Shown: positions 1 through 9,418, counted from the stretch's first letter. The stretch: DNA of 58,752 nt from Ilumatobacteraceae bacterium (GCA_021298195.1 JAJTEQ010000006.1:1-58752), one strand, 5' to 3'. Notes: a model not told the origin generated them from the letters alone. Made by a program: numbers and translations.

Positions 1-1110
1 CACCGCGAGCAGATGACTCTTGCCCGTGCCGTTCGGGCCGATCAGGCCGACGCGCTCGCCGTGGTACACCTCGTCGGAGAACGGAAAGAACAGACTGCCA
101 ACCGAGAGGTTCTCCAACTTGGCGACGCGGCGAGCCGCGTCGGCGCCGCGAAGTCGAACGTGGATCTGTTGGTCGGCCACCGGCGGGGGTGGAGGTCCGA
201 GCGCCACGAACTTCTCCCAGCGCGTCTCGGCGGCGTTGGCCTTAGTGGCGTTCTTGAAGTTCTGCGCGGCGCGCTGCTTCATGATCTTCATGTGATGGAA
301 CAGGCGACGTTCCTCGTCGTTCCAACGCTTCAGATCGTCGCCCATCAATTCCTGGCGCTTCGCGCGAGCCTCGGGAAACGTGGCGTACGAGCCGCCGTGG
401 CTCCAGCACCCCGAGCCCTCGATGACCACGATCTTGGTGGCGACGCGTTCCAACAACGCTCGGTCGTGGCTGACCATCAAGATCGTGGATTTGCTGGCCA
501 TGATCTGTTCCTCCAGCCAGCCGCGGGTCGGGATGTCGAGATAGTTGTCCGGTTCGTCCAACAACAGCACGTCCGAGCCGGAGGTGAGCAGGAGATCCAA
601 CACCAGTCGCTTTCGTTCACCACCCGACAATTCGGAGACCAGACGCCGCGAGAAGTCGTCGATGGACGACTTCACACTGCGCTGCGCGGCGGCTTGCCAC
701 TTGGTCTCCAGTTCGTACCCACCGAGGTCGCCCCAATCCGACAGCGCGTTGGCGTACCCCATGCCGTCATCGGAGCCATCGGCCAACGCTTTTTCGGCGG
801 CCACCAACGCTCGACCCGCGGTGCGCAGTTGCGGCGGTGCCACTTCGATCAACATCTCGCGCAGAGTGTCGGTGGGTCTCGACATACCCACGTCCTGGGT
901 CATGGTGAGAACGGATCCGTTCACGGTGAACTCGCCGCCGTCGGCGTCGATCACTCCCGAGAGAATGCGCAGAATGGTGCTCTTGCCGACACCGTTGGCC
1001 CCGACCAAGGCGGCGTGCTCACCGGGAGCAATGCCGAAACTGACGTCGAAGAAAAGCTGGTCGGCCCCGGGTGGTGCGTACTCCAATTCCGAGACGACGA
1101 TGCTGCTCAC
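1..1110 (-). CDS. ABC-F family ATPase, 3' end cut by the window
   Basis: Open reading frame running off the left edge; 370 codons visible from a GTG at 1110. Walker A GANGVGKST lies at residues 37-45, the signature LSGGERKRL near residue 158, followed by the Walker B LLLLDEP. A second Walker A (GPNGTGKSH) appears just before the edge near residue 358, so there are two ABC cassettes and no membrane segment, the pattern of ABC-F translation factors. These bind the ribosomal E site and act in translation or antibiotic resistance; which role applies cannot be told. It starts 29 nt after the oxidoreductase upstream on the same strand. The GTG is chosen because the nearby ATG (out of frame) hits a stop at once. 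Confidence 0.88.
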   Translation of the reverse strand, partial: MSSIVVSELEYAPPGADQLFFDVSFGIAPGEHAALVGANGVGKSTILRILSGVIDADGGEFTVNGSVLTMTQDVGMSRPTDTLREMLIEVAPPQLRTAGRALVAAEKALADGSDDGMGYANALSDWGDLGGYELETKWQAAAQRSVKSSIDDFSRRLVSELSGGERKRLVLDLLLTSGSDVLLLDEPDNYLDIPTRGWLEEQIMASKSTILMVSHDRALLERVATKIVVIEGSGCWSHGGSYATFPEARAKRQELMGDDLKRWNDEERRLFHHMKIMKQRAAQNFKNATKANAAETRWEKFVALGPPPPPVADQQIHVRLRGADAARRVAKLENLSVGSLFFPFSDEVYHGERVGLIGPNGTGKSHLLAV

Positions 1111-1139
1111 CGCGACATTCTCGCGGGAACGAACGCGGA

Positions 1140-2144
1140 CTACACCTTCAGCAGCAACTTGCCGTGGTGCCCCCCGGTCATCAGCATGTTCATGACGGCC
1201 GGGAAATTCTCGACACCGTGCTCGATCTGTTCGCGCATGATGATGTCGCCGTTGCGATACCACTGTGCCAACTGGCCCTCGCCGCGGGCGTAATGCTGGG
1301 CGAAGTGGAAGACCGCGAAGCCCTCCATGCTGGCGTGACGTTCGGCCAACTTCAGGTAGTTGCGCGGGCCGCGGACGTCGTCCATCTTCTCGTATTGCGA
1401 GATCGCACCGCAGATGACGATTCGTGAACCTTCGACGATGCGCATCAACACGTCGTCGAGAATCTCGCCGCCGACGTTGTCGAAGAACACGTCGATGCCA
1501 TTCGGAGCCAACTCGTCCAGTCGGGCACCGACGTTCTCGTTGCGGTAGTCGATGGCGGCGTCGAATCCGAGTTCCTCCACCAGGAACGTGGTCTTGTGAC
1601 GTCCTCCGGCGATTCCGATCACCTTGTCGGCCCCACTCAGCCGGGCGATCTGGCCGGCCATGGAGCCCACGGCTCCGGCCGCGCCGCTGACCACCACGGT
1701 GTCGCCCTTCTTCACGCGACCGACGTCGACGATTCCGAAATACGCGGTGAGTCCGGTGGTGAGGCCGAGCGCTCCGAGCCAGGCGTTGGCAGGCGCGACG
1801 GCGGTGTCGAGCTTGCGCAAGGTGAAGGCCGGCATCACGGCGTGGGTCTGCGAACTGAGTGGCCCGAACACCTTGTCGCCGGCGACGAAGCCAGCGTCAC
1901 GACTGTCGAGGACCTCGCCCACTCCGAGCGCCGGGATCACTCCACCGATCTGGGCGCCCCGGTGGAAACTGCCCTCGTTCAACGTGGTGCGGATGAAGGC
2001 GTCGATGCCCAACAGATCGACCGCCACCAACACCTGACCGTCCTCGAGCGGAGCCACGTCCTCTTCGAGGTATCGAAAGTTCGAGTCGTCGGGCCGGCCG
2101 TCGGGCCGACTGACCAGCACCACTTTGCGATTCACGATGCCCAT
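1140..2144 (-). CDS. NADP-dependent MDR oxidoreductase (CurA / prostaglandin-reductase-like)
   Basis: 334-aa medium-chain dehydrogenase/reductase without structural zinc. The nucleotide-binding segment reads VVSGAAGAVGSMAGQIA near the middle, followed by LGFDAAIDYRN and DVFFDNVGGEILDDVL, the hallmark of the leukotriene B4 dehydrogenase/CurA/YncB branch that reduces alpha,beta-unsaturated ketones with NADPH. The frame is open far upstream, but the ATG at 2144 is the start: it overlaps the SDR stop as TGATG, so the two are translationally coupled. The substrate is unknown; pairing with an SDR suggests a lipid, terpenoid or xenobiotic reduction pathway. Cytoplasmic. Confidence 0.85.
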   Translation of the reverse strand: MGIVNRKVVLVSRPDGRPDDSNFRYLEEDVAPLEDGQVLVAVDLLGIDAFIRTTLNEGSFHRGAQIGGVIPALGVGEVLDSRDAGFVAGDKVFGPLSSQTHAVMPAFTLRKLDTAVAPANAWLGALGLTTGLTAYFGIVDVGRVKKGDTVVVSGAAGAVGSMAGQIARLSGADKVIGIAGGRHKTTFLVEELGFDAAIDYRNENVGARLDELAPNGIDVFFDNVGGEILDDVLMRIVEGSRIVICGAISQYEKMDDVRGPRNYLKLAERHASMEGFAVFHFAQHYARGEGQLAQWYRNGDIIMREQIEHGVENFPAVMNMLMTGGHHGKLLLKV

Positions 2145-2911
2145 CACAAACCTCCGTCCACTCCGAGAATCTGACCGGTCACCCAACTGGAGGCCGGTGA
2201 CACGAAATACAAGACCGCTTGACCGAGATCGTCGGGCGTACCCAAGCGACGCATCGGCATGCGCAGAACCTTCTCCAGCTTCGGGAGATCGTCGTCCTGC
2301 AGGCGCATCGCCTTCATCATGATCTCGGTGGGCACCGCGCCGGGCATGATGCAGTTCACGCGGATGCGCGGCCCGAGTTCCTTGGCGTAGGTGACGGTGA
2401 GCGAATTCACCGCGGCCTTGGCCGCGGCGTAGTGACCACTGCCCATCACCGTGTTCACGGCGGCCTTGGACGAGATGTTCACGATGCGACCGCCGTCGCG
2501 CATCAATCGAGCCGCGGTGTTGGTGCAGACCCAGATCGACGTCAGGTTGAGACGCATCGTCGCGTCCCACTCGGCGGGATCGAGTTGGGTGAGCGGAGCC
2601 TGAATGGGCGAACCACCGGCGTTGTTGATCCAGATGTCGAGGTGTCCGAACTCGGAGATGGCCTTCTGGGCCAACGCCTCGACCGCGGAGTTGTCGGTGA
2701 CGTCGGTGGGCATGGCCACGGCGCGTCCACCCTTGGCGCGAATGTCGGCGGCCACCCGCTCGACCTCGTCGGCCCGACGGGCCGCACACACCACCGCGGC
2801 TCCGGCATCGGCCAGCGTGTGGGCGATTCCTTCCCCGATTCCTCGTCCGGCTCCGGTCACCACGGCCACGTCGTCGGACAGATCGAACAATCGACTGGTT
2901 GCTTCGTTCAT
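2144..2911 (-). CDS. SDR family oxidoreductase
   Basis: 255-aa classical short-chain dehydrogenase. Cofactor motif TGAGRGIG at residues 19-26, NNAGG near residue 95, catalytic YxxxK as YAAAK near residue 161, and the usual C-terminal LGVDGGL. The NAD(P)-dependent alcohol/ketone substrate cannot be deduced. It heads a two-gene unit with the MDR oxidoreductase (overlapping stop/start) and is divergent from a TetR regulator, which probably controls both. Confidence 0.88.
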   Translation of the reverse strand: MNEATSRLFDLSDDVAVVTGAGRGIGEGIAHTLADAGAAVVCAARRADEVERVAADIRAKGGRAVAMPTDVTDNSAVEALAQKAISEFGHLDIWINNAGGSPIQAPLTQLDPAEWDATMRLNLTSIWVCTNTAARLMRDGGRIVNISSKAAVNTVMGSGHYAAAKAAVNSLTVTYAKELGPRIRVNCIMPGAVPTEIMMKAMRLQDDDLPKLEKVLRMPMRRLGTPDDLGQAVLYFVSPASSWVTGQILGVDGGL

Positions 2912-2941
2912 CGCTTCCCCCTCGTTACGAACAAACGAAAG

Positions 2942-2954
2942 TTACCAGTAGTAA
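2942..2954. promoter_or_regulatory. Possible TetR operator in the SDR/TetR divergent region
   Basis: An interrupted palindrome TTAC-CAGTA-GTAA lies 31 nt upstream of the SDR start and 37 nt upstream of the tetR start. Four-base arms are short, so chance occurrence is possible, but position between divergent regulator and target genes fits an autoregulatory TetR operator. Confidence 0.35.
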
Positions 2955-2990
2955 GTTAGGCGTGGAAGGGGTCTTTCGGGAGATGAACGG

Positions 2991-3638
2991 ATGAAGCAGA
3001 CTGGCGTGATGGGCAAGTCGTCGACCGCCGCCTCCCGACGCCCCGGCCGACCGGTGGGCGGCCAACTCGAGGTCGATCGCGAACAGGTTCTGGACGCGGC
3101 CGAACGGGTCATCGCCCGCGATGGGGCCGGTGCCTCGATCGAGGCGGTGGCCGTGGAAGCCGGAGTGACCAAGCCGATCGTCTACGACCGGGTGGGGGGC
3201 CGTGCCGATCTGGCCGACGCCTTGGCCGAACGTCTGGCCGACCGCATGGCCGCGGCCGCCGCGGAGGCCGTTCGGGTCGACACCACTCTCACCAAGGAGT
3301 CCCTGCGAGGCTTCATCGAGGCCAATCTGCTCGTCGTGGGCCGGCATCGGAACCTGTTCCTGTACGTCACCGGGGGCACCACCGAGCAGACCGCGCTCGG
3401 ACGTCTGAAGCTGACCGAGCGCTCGACGACGCCCATGAGCGCGGCTCTCACCGCCTGGCGAACCGGGTTCGGACAGTCCACCGAGGTGGCCGAGGCCTGG
3501 GCCTTCGGCATCGTGGGCATGCTGCAGATGGTGTCCATGTGGTGGCTCACGCAGGACCAACGCTCGGCGTCGGAGGTGGCCGAGCAGATCACCGATCTGT
3601 TGTGGCACGGCCTGCCCGGGAGTGGACGGGAGTCCTAA
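2991..3638 (+). CDS. TetR/AcrR family transcriptional regulator
   Basis: 215 aa. The N-terminal third carries a TetR helix-turn-helix: after a basic leader come REQVLDAAERVIARDGAG, then SIEAVAVEAGVTKPIVYDRVGG, where the usual F/Y at the recognition-helix end is present. The C-terminal two thirds is the variable ligand/dimer domain. The ATG at 2991 has GGGAG about 9 nt upstream; a downstream ATG at 3009 is a less likely alternative. Divergent from the SDR-MDR pair, hence a probable repressor of it; the ligand is unknown. Confidence 0.88.
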   Translation: MKQTGVMGKSSTAASRRPGRPVGGQLEVDREQVLDAAERVIARDGAGASIEAVAVEAGVTKPIVYDRVGGRADLADALAERLADRMAAAAAEAVRVDTTLTKESLRGFIEANLLVVGRHRNLFLYVTGGTTEQTALGRLKLTERSTTPMSAALTAWRTGFGQSTEVAEAWAFGIVGMLQMVSMWWLTQDQRSASEVAEQITDLLWHGLPGSGRES

Positions 3639-3706
3639 ATTACGAGGGGTAGATAAGGGCACCGCTGAGGTGTTACTGTCGTCACAGGTTTGTTGGGGGG
3701 AACAGC

Positions 3707-4204
3707 ATGGCCGCAGAAGACAACTACGAGGATCTCACCGAGTGCGCGCTCACTCCGGAACTCGAGCAGAAATTGGTGAATTCGCTCGGCGAATGCGTGT
3801 TCATGTGGGTGAACAGCAAGAACGAGCCGTTCGGCGTCGTCATGTCGTATCTGCCCAAGGACGGCAAGTTGTGGCTGACCGCGGCCGAGACCCGCAAGCG
3901 CATTCCGGCATTGCGACGCAATCCGCGCTCAGCCATCTGCATCAACAGCACCGGGTCCAAGATGGGCGGTGGGAAGACCGTCACCTACAAGGGCAACTGT
4001 TTCATTCACGATGATCGGGCCACCAAGGACTGGTTCTACCCCGAGTTCGCGAATCGCCTGCGCCCCGACAGCCCCGCCGCCGCCGAGGCGTTTCGCAAGT
4101 TCCTCGATTCGCCGCATCGCGTGATCATGGAATTCATCCCGGATTACGCCCTCAGTTTCGATGCCACGCTCATGTGGGCGCGCTCGCCCGAGGCCGTGCA
4201 GTAA
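3707..4204 (+). CDS. Pyridoxamine 5'-phosphate oxidase-like split-barrel protein
   Basis: 165 aa. The segment FGVVMSYLPKDGKLWLTAAETRKRIPALRRNPRSAICI matches the strand-turn-strand core of the FMN/F420-binding split barrel, in which the Arg-rich stretch contacts cofactor phosphate. There is no PdxH substrate signature, so it is probably a flavin- or F420-dependent reductase of unknown substrate. A G-rich ribosome-binding site (GGGGGG) precedes the ATG. It is 34 nt upstream of the carotenoid oxygenase and may be co-transcribed. Confidence 0.65.
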   Translation: MAAEDNYEDLTECALTPELEQKLVNSLGECVFMWVNSKNEPFGVVMSYLPKDGKLWLTAAETRKRIPALRRNPRSAICINSTGSKMGGGKTVTYKGNCFIHDDRATKDWFYPEFANRLRPDSPAAAEAFRKFLDSPHRVIMEFIPDYALSFDATLMWARSPEAVQ

Positions 4205-4238
4205 CCGCAACCAGCAACCGACACGAACGGAGACCACC

Positions 4239-5579
4239 ATGTCGATGACCGAAGAAGTTCCCGCCCACCTCCAGGGCAACGGACGTCCCACGCAAGAAGA
4301 ACTCACGCTCACCGATCTGAAGGTCGTCGGTCGCATTCCCGCCGAACTCGATGGTCGCTACTTGCGCAACGGTGCCAATCCGCTCACCGGCATGAGCGAT
4401 CACCCGTTCTTCGGCGACGGCATGATCCACGGCGTGCGCCTGCGCGACGGCAAGGCCCAGTGGTACCGCAACCGGTACGTGCAGACGCCGTTCATCAAGG
4501 ATCCGTCCATCGACATCCTCGATCCGAACGTGACCCTCGACATGACCTGCTCGAAGGCCAACACGCACATCGTCGGTCACGCGGGCAAGATCCTCGCCCT
4601 CGAAGAGGGTCACTTCCCGTACGTCCTCGACGGTGACCTCAACACCGTCGGAGCGACCGATTACAACGGCGTGTTGAAGGGCCCGTTCACCGCGCACCCG
4701 AAGATCTGCCCGACGACGGGTGAGATGCTGGCCTTCGGTTACGCGCCGTTGCCGCCCTACCTCACGTACCTACGCGTGGCGGCCGACGGGACACTGGCGC
4801 AGGTCGAGCCCATCACCGTCACCGGCCCCACGATGATGCACGACTTCAACATCACCGAGAACTACGTGATCTTCATGGATCTCCCGGCGGTGTTCAACCT
4901 GGATCTGGCCCTCGAGGGCAAGATGCCCATCGAGTGGAGCGACTCCTATCCGGCGCGCCTCGGCGTCATGCCGCGCAACGGCAACGATTCCCAGGTGAAG
5001 TGGTACGACATCAATCCCTGCTACGTCTTCCACCCGATGAACAGCTACGAGGACGGCGACAAGATCGTCCTCGACGTGGCGCGCTTCGAGCACATCTGGA
5101 AAAAGGACGCCATGGACTTCCCGTTGCCCCTGTTGTGGCGTTGGGTGATCGACACCCGCACCGGCAAGGTGACCGAGGAGCAGATCGACGATCGCTCGGG
5201 CGAGTTCCCGCGCGTGAACGACGCCGTCATCGGCAAGAAGCATCGTTTCGGATACGAGATGTCGATGGGCAACGCCGGCTTCGGGGAAGTCGATGCCGGA
5301 GCCATCTTGAAGTACGACCGCCAGACCGGAACCCGCACCTCGATCGAGTTGGGCAAGGGCCGGGTGTCGGGAGAAGCCGTGTTCGCGCCGGCCGCGGGGG
5401 CGACCGCCGAGGACGACGGCTATCTGATGACCTTCGTGTACGACGCCGCGTCGGACACGAGCGAGTACGTGATCTTCGACGCCAAGACCATGAGCGCCGA
5501 TCCGATCGCCACCGTCCACCTGCCGCGCGTGCCCTTCGGGTTCCATGGCAGTTGGGTACCGGCCAACGTGGCCAACTGA
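4239..5579 (+). CDS. Carotenoid oxygenase family protein (RPE65/CCD-like)
   Basis: 446 aa. Family hallmarks: GRYLRNGANPL and FFGDGMIHGVRL near the N-terminus, AHPKICPTTGEMLAFGY, MMHDFNITENYVIF, CYVFHPMNSYEDGDKIVLDV and a terminal FHGSW. These supply the four iron-ligand histidines of the seven-bladed propeller (AHPK, MHDF, FHPM, FHGSW). Members oxidatively cleave carotenoids, apocarotenoids or stilbene-type olefins. The frame is open to 4161, but the ATG at 4239 has CGGAG seven bases upstream and the family N-terminus follows. No carotenoid biosynthesis genes are in the window. Confidence 0.9.
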   Translation: MSMTEEVPAHLQGNGRPTQEELTLTDLKVVGRIPAELDGRYLRNGANPLTGMSDHPFFGDGMIHGVRLRDGKAQWYRNRYVQTPFIKDPSIDILDPNVTLDMTCSKANTHIVGHAGKILALEEGHFPYVLDGDLNTVGATDYNGVLKGPFTAHPKICPTTGEMLAFGYAPLPPYLTYLRVAADGTLAQVEPITVTGPTMMHDFNITENYVIFMDLPAVFNLDLALEGKMPIEWSDSYPARLGVMPRNGNDSQVKWYDINPCYVFHPMNSYEDGDKIVLDVARFEHIWKKDAMDFPLPLLWRWVIDTRTGKVTEEQIDDRSGEFPRVNDAVIGKKHRFGYEMSMGNAGFGEVDAGAILKYDRQTGTRTSIELGKGRVSGEAVFAPAAGATAEDDGYLMTFVYDAASDTSEYVIFDAKTMSADPIATVHLPRVPFGFHGSWVPANVAN

Positions 5580-5616
5580 TACCCGCCGCAACCGCGGCGA
5601 CAATTGAGGGGGGAAC

Positions 5617-6981
5617 ATGAAACGATCCACGGGTTTGGGGACCTCGGGATCACGGCGGCGCCATCGTGCGCTGGCCGCGGTCATCGCGGGAAGTCTCTTC
5701 GTCGTCGCGTGCGGCGGCGGAGACGATGGTGAGTCGACCGAGGAACCGGCGACCACCGAGGCGCCCGCAACGAGCGACGCACCGGCCGGCACCGAGGCGC
5801 CCGCGACCAGCGACGCACCGGCCGCCGAGGAACTGCCGGCTCCGACCGGCGAAGAGATGGTCATCGGCCTCGTGAACACCGAAGGTGGAGCGGGTGGCCT
5901 CGACTTCCCCGACATCCGTCGGTTCATGGAAGCGGCCATCGAATACACGAACGAGCACGGCGGCCTCGGCAATCGCCCCGTGAAGTTGGAGTCGTGCGTC
6001 GTCAAGGGCAACCCCGAGACGTCACAGGCCTGCGCGCAGGAATTGGTGGGCAAGAACGTCGAGTTGATCCTGTTGGGTCTCGACCTCTTCCCGGATTACA
6101 AGACCTACGACGCCGCGGGCATTCCGGTGATCGGCGTGTTGCCGATCCTGCCGCCCGACTACACCGCCAACGCACTGTTCCTGACCGGCGGTAACGCCAC
6201 CTCGCAGGCCGCCTCGGCGGCTCTGGCCAAGGACTACTTCAACGCCACCAAGGTGGGCATCATCCACGCCGACAACGCCGGTGCGAACTCGACCGCCTCA
6301 TCGCTGGAGGCTGCCCTCGACATCGCGGGCATCGAATGGACCGCGGTCAAGGGCGGAGACAACGAGACCGACGCCGGTTTCCAGGGCCTCATGCGTCAGG
6401 CCACCGAGGGCAACCCCGACGTACTGGTGTCGCTCTACTCCGACGCCGGCTGCATCGGCACGATGCGCGCCCGTGCGTCGCTCGGCATCACCCTTCCGGT
6501 GATCACCACCAACATCTGCGCCGACAAGGACGTCATCGACGCCGTGGGTGACGATGCCACCGGTTGGTACTTCGCGGGCCTGCCCGAGGAGAAGGAGACT
6601 CCCGATCGCGCTCTGTTGCGCCGTCTGTTGGCGCCCATCATGGAGGTGCCGGAGGAGGAAGTCACCGCGGCCGCACTCGGCCTGGGCGGACTCGGCTACA
6701 CCTTGTGGATGTCGCTCATCGACTACGGCAACAAGATGGTCGCCGACAGCGTCGAGATGTCGGGTCAGGGTCTGTTCGACTACCTGAAGACGGCCGAGGG
6801 CCTCTACCTGTTCGGTGGAGTCACCCCCATCGCGTGCGGTTCGAATCCCAGCTACCCCGCGGTGTGCTCGTTCGTGTTCCCCTTCGCCACCTACCTGGGT
6901 GACGGCAAGGTCGGACCGATCGCGGACCTCGAGGCAGTGACCGGATCCGATCTGGTCGACAGCAGCCCGTACCTGCCCTGA
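5617..6981 (+). CDS. ABC transporter substrate-binding lipoprotein (branched-chain amino acid type)
   Basis: 454 aa. A basic N-terminus and hydrophobic stretch end in a lipobox (VVAC near residue 30), followed by a low-complexity linker with the repeated units TEAPATSDAPA. From about residue 75 the fold is a type I periplasmic binding protein (MVIGLVNTEGGAGGLDFP..., GIIHADNAG...). It lies 44 nt upstream of the LivHM fusion permease and should deliver its ligand to it. The ligand (amino acid, amide, or aromatic compound) cannot be read from sequence. Confidence 0.88.
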   Translation: MKRSTGLGTSGSRRRHRALAAVIAGSLFVVACGGGDDGESTEEPATTEAPATSDAPAGTEAPATSDAPAAEELPAPTGEEMVIGLVNTEGGAGGLDFPDIRRFMEAAIEYTNEHGGLGNRPVKLESCVVKGNPETSQACAQELVGKNVELILLGLDLFPDYKTYDAAGIPVIGVLPILPPDYTANALFLTGGNATSQAASAALAKDYFNATKVGIIHADNAGANSTASSLEAALDIAGIEWTAVKGGDNETDAGFQGLMRQATEGNPDVLVSLYSDAGCIGTMRARASLGITLPVITTNICADKDVIDAVGDDATGWYFAGLPEEKETPDRALLRRLLAPIMEVPEEEVTAAALGLGGLGYTLWMSLIDYGNKMVADSVEMSGQGLFDYLKTAEGLYLFGGVTPIACGSNPSYPAVCSFVFPFATYLGDGKVGPIADLEAVTGSDLVDSSPYLP

Positions 6982-7025
6982 CCGTGAACCCGCTGTCGAG
7001 CAATGGACACGACTGAGACGATCGT

Positions 7026-9005
7026 ATGACCGACTATCTCTTCTACCTGTTGCTCGGCAGCGGGGCCGGGGCCATCATCGCGGCCCTCGGCCTCGGCATG
7101 GTGGTGACGTATCAGGGTTCCGGCGTCGTCAACTTCGCCGCCGGCTCCATGGCGATGTGGGGCACGTACGTCTACGCGGAATTGCGCAACGGTGCGTACG
7201 TGTTTCCCATCCCGGGCCTACCCGACCGCTATCACTTCGGTGAGGACGTCGGCTTTCGTTGGGCCATGATCCTGGCGTTGCTCACGGCGGCCTTGCTCGG
7301 TCTCGTCGTGTACGCCTTGGTCTTCAAACCGCTGCGGCAAGCACCGGCCCTGGCCAAGGTGGTGGCCAGCGTCGGTCTCATCATCGTTTTCATCACCCTC
7401 GTCGAGAAGCGATTCGAGGGTCTGACGGCCATGAGAGTGGCGCCCATCCTGCCGCGCGAACCGGTCACCATCACGGGCAATCTCACCGTTCCCCGTGACG
7501 GCTTGTGGTTGCTGGCCGTCGTCGTCGCATTGGCCGGTGCGTTGTGGATGGCCAGCAAGTTCTTGCGCATCGGTCTGGCCACGCGGGCCTCGGCCGAGAA
7601 CGAGAAGGGTGCCGTGCTCCTCGGATACTCGCCCGACTTCCTGGCTTCGCTCGGCTGGGTGGTGTCGACGGTCGTGGCCACCTTCGTCGCGATCCTCGCG
7701 GCGCCGCAAGTGCAGTTGAACCCCACCATCTTCACCTTGGCCTTCCTCATCCCGGCGCTGGGCTCGGCCCTCATCGGAAAGTTCCAGAACTATTGGCCCA
7801 CGCTCATCACCGGTGTCCTCATCGGCATGGGTCAATCCATCTGCACCAAACTGCAGAACGAGATCAGTTGGTTCCCGGAGTACGGAGCCCGTGAGGGCAT
7901 TCCCTTCCTCGTCATCATCGTCACCATGGTGGTGCTCGGCGAACGCCTCCCCGAACGTGGTGCGGTGAGCAATTGGAAACTCCCGTCCGTTCCCCAGGCC
8001 AACGTCACCATCGTCTCGGTCACGATTCCCATCGTCCTCGCCGTCATCGGCCTCTTCGCCTTCGGCCCGTTGTGGCGCGCGGCGTTGATGACCACCGTGA
8101 TCGCGTCGGTGTTGGCGCTGTCGTTGGTGGTTCTCACCGGTTTCGGCGGTCAGACCTCACTGGCGCAGATGGCCTTCGCCGGCGTGGCCGGCTTCGCGTT
8201 GTCGAAGTTGGCGATGCGATACGACATCCCCTTCCCCATCGCTCCGCTGCTCGCGGCGTTCGGGGCGATGCTCTTCGGATTGCTGGTGGGCTTCCCCGCT
8301 CTCCGGGTGCGTAGCACGAACCTCGCCATCATCACCCTCGCCGGTGGTGTCACCATCGCCGAGTTCGTCTTCAAGAATCCCGCCGTCATCGGCGACATCG
8401 AATCGGGGGGTGCCAAGATCCCCAATCCGAAGTTGGGATCGTGGGATTTCGGTCTGGTCTTCGGCGACAAGGTGTCGCGACCGATCTTCGGTGTCTTCCT
8501 CGTGGTGATCCTGGTTTTGCTGTGCATCGCGGTGGCGAACATTCGACGCGCCGGCTCGGGTCGCGTGATGCTCGCGGTGCGGGGCAACGAACGCGCCGCC
8601 GCGGCCATCGGCATCAACGTCACGAACGTGAAGATGACGATGTTCGCGTTCTCGTCGTTCATCGCCGGTGTCGGCGGAACCCTCATCGCGTACCGATTCG
8701 GCTCGGTGTCCGACCTTTCGTACGGGGTCATGGCATCACTGACGGCCCTGTCGGTCGCGTACTTGGGCGGCATCACGAGCGTCAGCGGTGCCGTCACCGC
8801 GGGGGTCACGGCCACGGCCGGCGTGATGTTCTACGGCATGAATCAGGTCATCGGCGGCCTGGGCCGATGGGAGGCCCTCATCGGTGGCGTGCTCTTGATC
8901 TTCACCGCCATCACCAATCCCGAGGGAATCGCCGGTGGCATTCGTCTGCAGGTGGCGCAGAAGCGTCGCGAGAAGGAACTGGCGAAGCTCGCCGCGGCGA
9001 CCTGA
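7026..9005 (+). CDS. LivH-LivM fusion permease of a branched-chain amino acid-type ABC transporter
   Basis: 659 aa, about twice the size of a single Liv permease. Residues 1-300 resemble LivH (GMVVTYQGSGVVNFAAGSMAMWGTY) and residues 340-650 resemble LivM (LTGFGGQTSLAQMAFAGVAGF; RSTNLAIITLAGGVTIAEFVF; a final LLIFTAITNPEGIAGG). Each half has many membrane segments. Fusing both permeases into one chain would let one polypeptide form the whole membrane pore. The cytoplasmic ATPases LivG and LivF are not encoded next to it or anywhere in the window. Confidence 0.88.
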   Translation: MTDYLFYLLLGSGAGAIIAALGLGMVVTYQGSGVVNFAAGSMAMWGTYVYAELRNGAYVFPIPGLPDRYHFGEDVGFRWAMILALLTAALLGLVVYALVFKPLRQAPALAKVVASVGLIIVFITLVEKRFEGLTAMRVAPILPREPVTITGNLTVPRDGLWLLAVVVALAGALWMASKFLRIGLATRASAENEKGAVLLGYSPDFLASLGWVVSTVVATFVAILAAPQVQLNPTIFTLAFLIPALGSALIGKFQNYWPTLITGVLIGMGQSICTKLQNEISWFPEYGAREGIPFLVIIVTMVVLGERLPERGAVSNWKLPSVPQANVTIVSVTIPIVLAVIGLFAFGPLWRAALMTTVIASVLALSLVVLTGFGGQTSLAQMAFAGVAGFALSKLAMRYDIPFPIAPLLAAFGAMLFGLLVGFPALRVRSTNLAIITLAGGVTIAEFVFKNPAVIGDIESGGAKIPNPKLGSWDFGLVFGDKVSRPIFGVFLVVILVLLCIAVANIRRAGSGRVMLAVRGNERAAAAIGINVTNVKMTMFAFSSFIAGVGGTLIAYRFGSVSDLSYGVMASLTALSVAYLGGITSVSGAVTAGVTATAGVMFYGMNQVIGGLGRWEALIGGVLLIFTAITNPEGIAGGIRLQVAQKRREKELAKLAAAT

Positions 9006-9122
9006 CCCCTTCACGAACTCCAGAACGTTTCTTCATCGATCGCTGAGAGTCGATCACCTTTCGTCGTTCGATCCTTGAGTAGGGTCGGCGCGACGGCACA
9101 CCGTGTCGAACAAGGAGCAATC

Positions 9123-9416
9123 ATGAAGAAGTTCATCGGAATCGCCGCGTCTCTCGTGGCCGTGGCCGGACTCGCCGCCTGCGGTGGCGACGACGGAGGA
9201 AGCGGAGACGTCGACCGCGATGCGTTGATCGCGCTCATCAATGAAGACGGCGACATGACCCAAGAGATGGCCGAGTGCATCGCCGACGCCACCATCGCGA
9301 GCCTCGACGCCGAGGACATGAAGGCGATCATGGATGGCGGCGACCCGAGCCCCGAGGGCGAAGCGGCCTTCATGGAGGCCGTCCAGCCCTGCATCGAAGC
9401 CGAACTCGGCAGCTGA
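9123..9416 (+). CDS. Small secreted lipoprotein of unknown function
   Basis: 97 aa. MKKF start, hydrophobic core and lipobox (GLAAC) at residues 15-20, then an acidic mature chain with two Cys residues (AECIAD and QPCIEAE) that could form a disulfide. GGAGC lies before the ATG. It follows the permease by 117 nt and is convergent with phoD. No family recognised; an in-frame upstream start exists but would bury the signal peptide. Confidence 0.65.
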   Translation: MKKFIGIAASLVAVAGLAACGGDDGGSGDVDRDALIALINEDGDMTQEMAECIADATIASLDAEDMKAIMDGGDPSPEGEAAFMEAVQPCIEAELGS

Positions 9417-9418
9417 GA

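Noticed and set aside
1140-2789. A 549-aa reading frame that would fuse extra sequence to the MDR oxidoreductase
   Set aside because: The first 215 residues are the SDR gene read in another frame; the MDR start at 2144 overlaps the SDR stop as TGATG.
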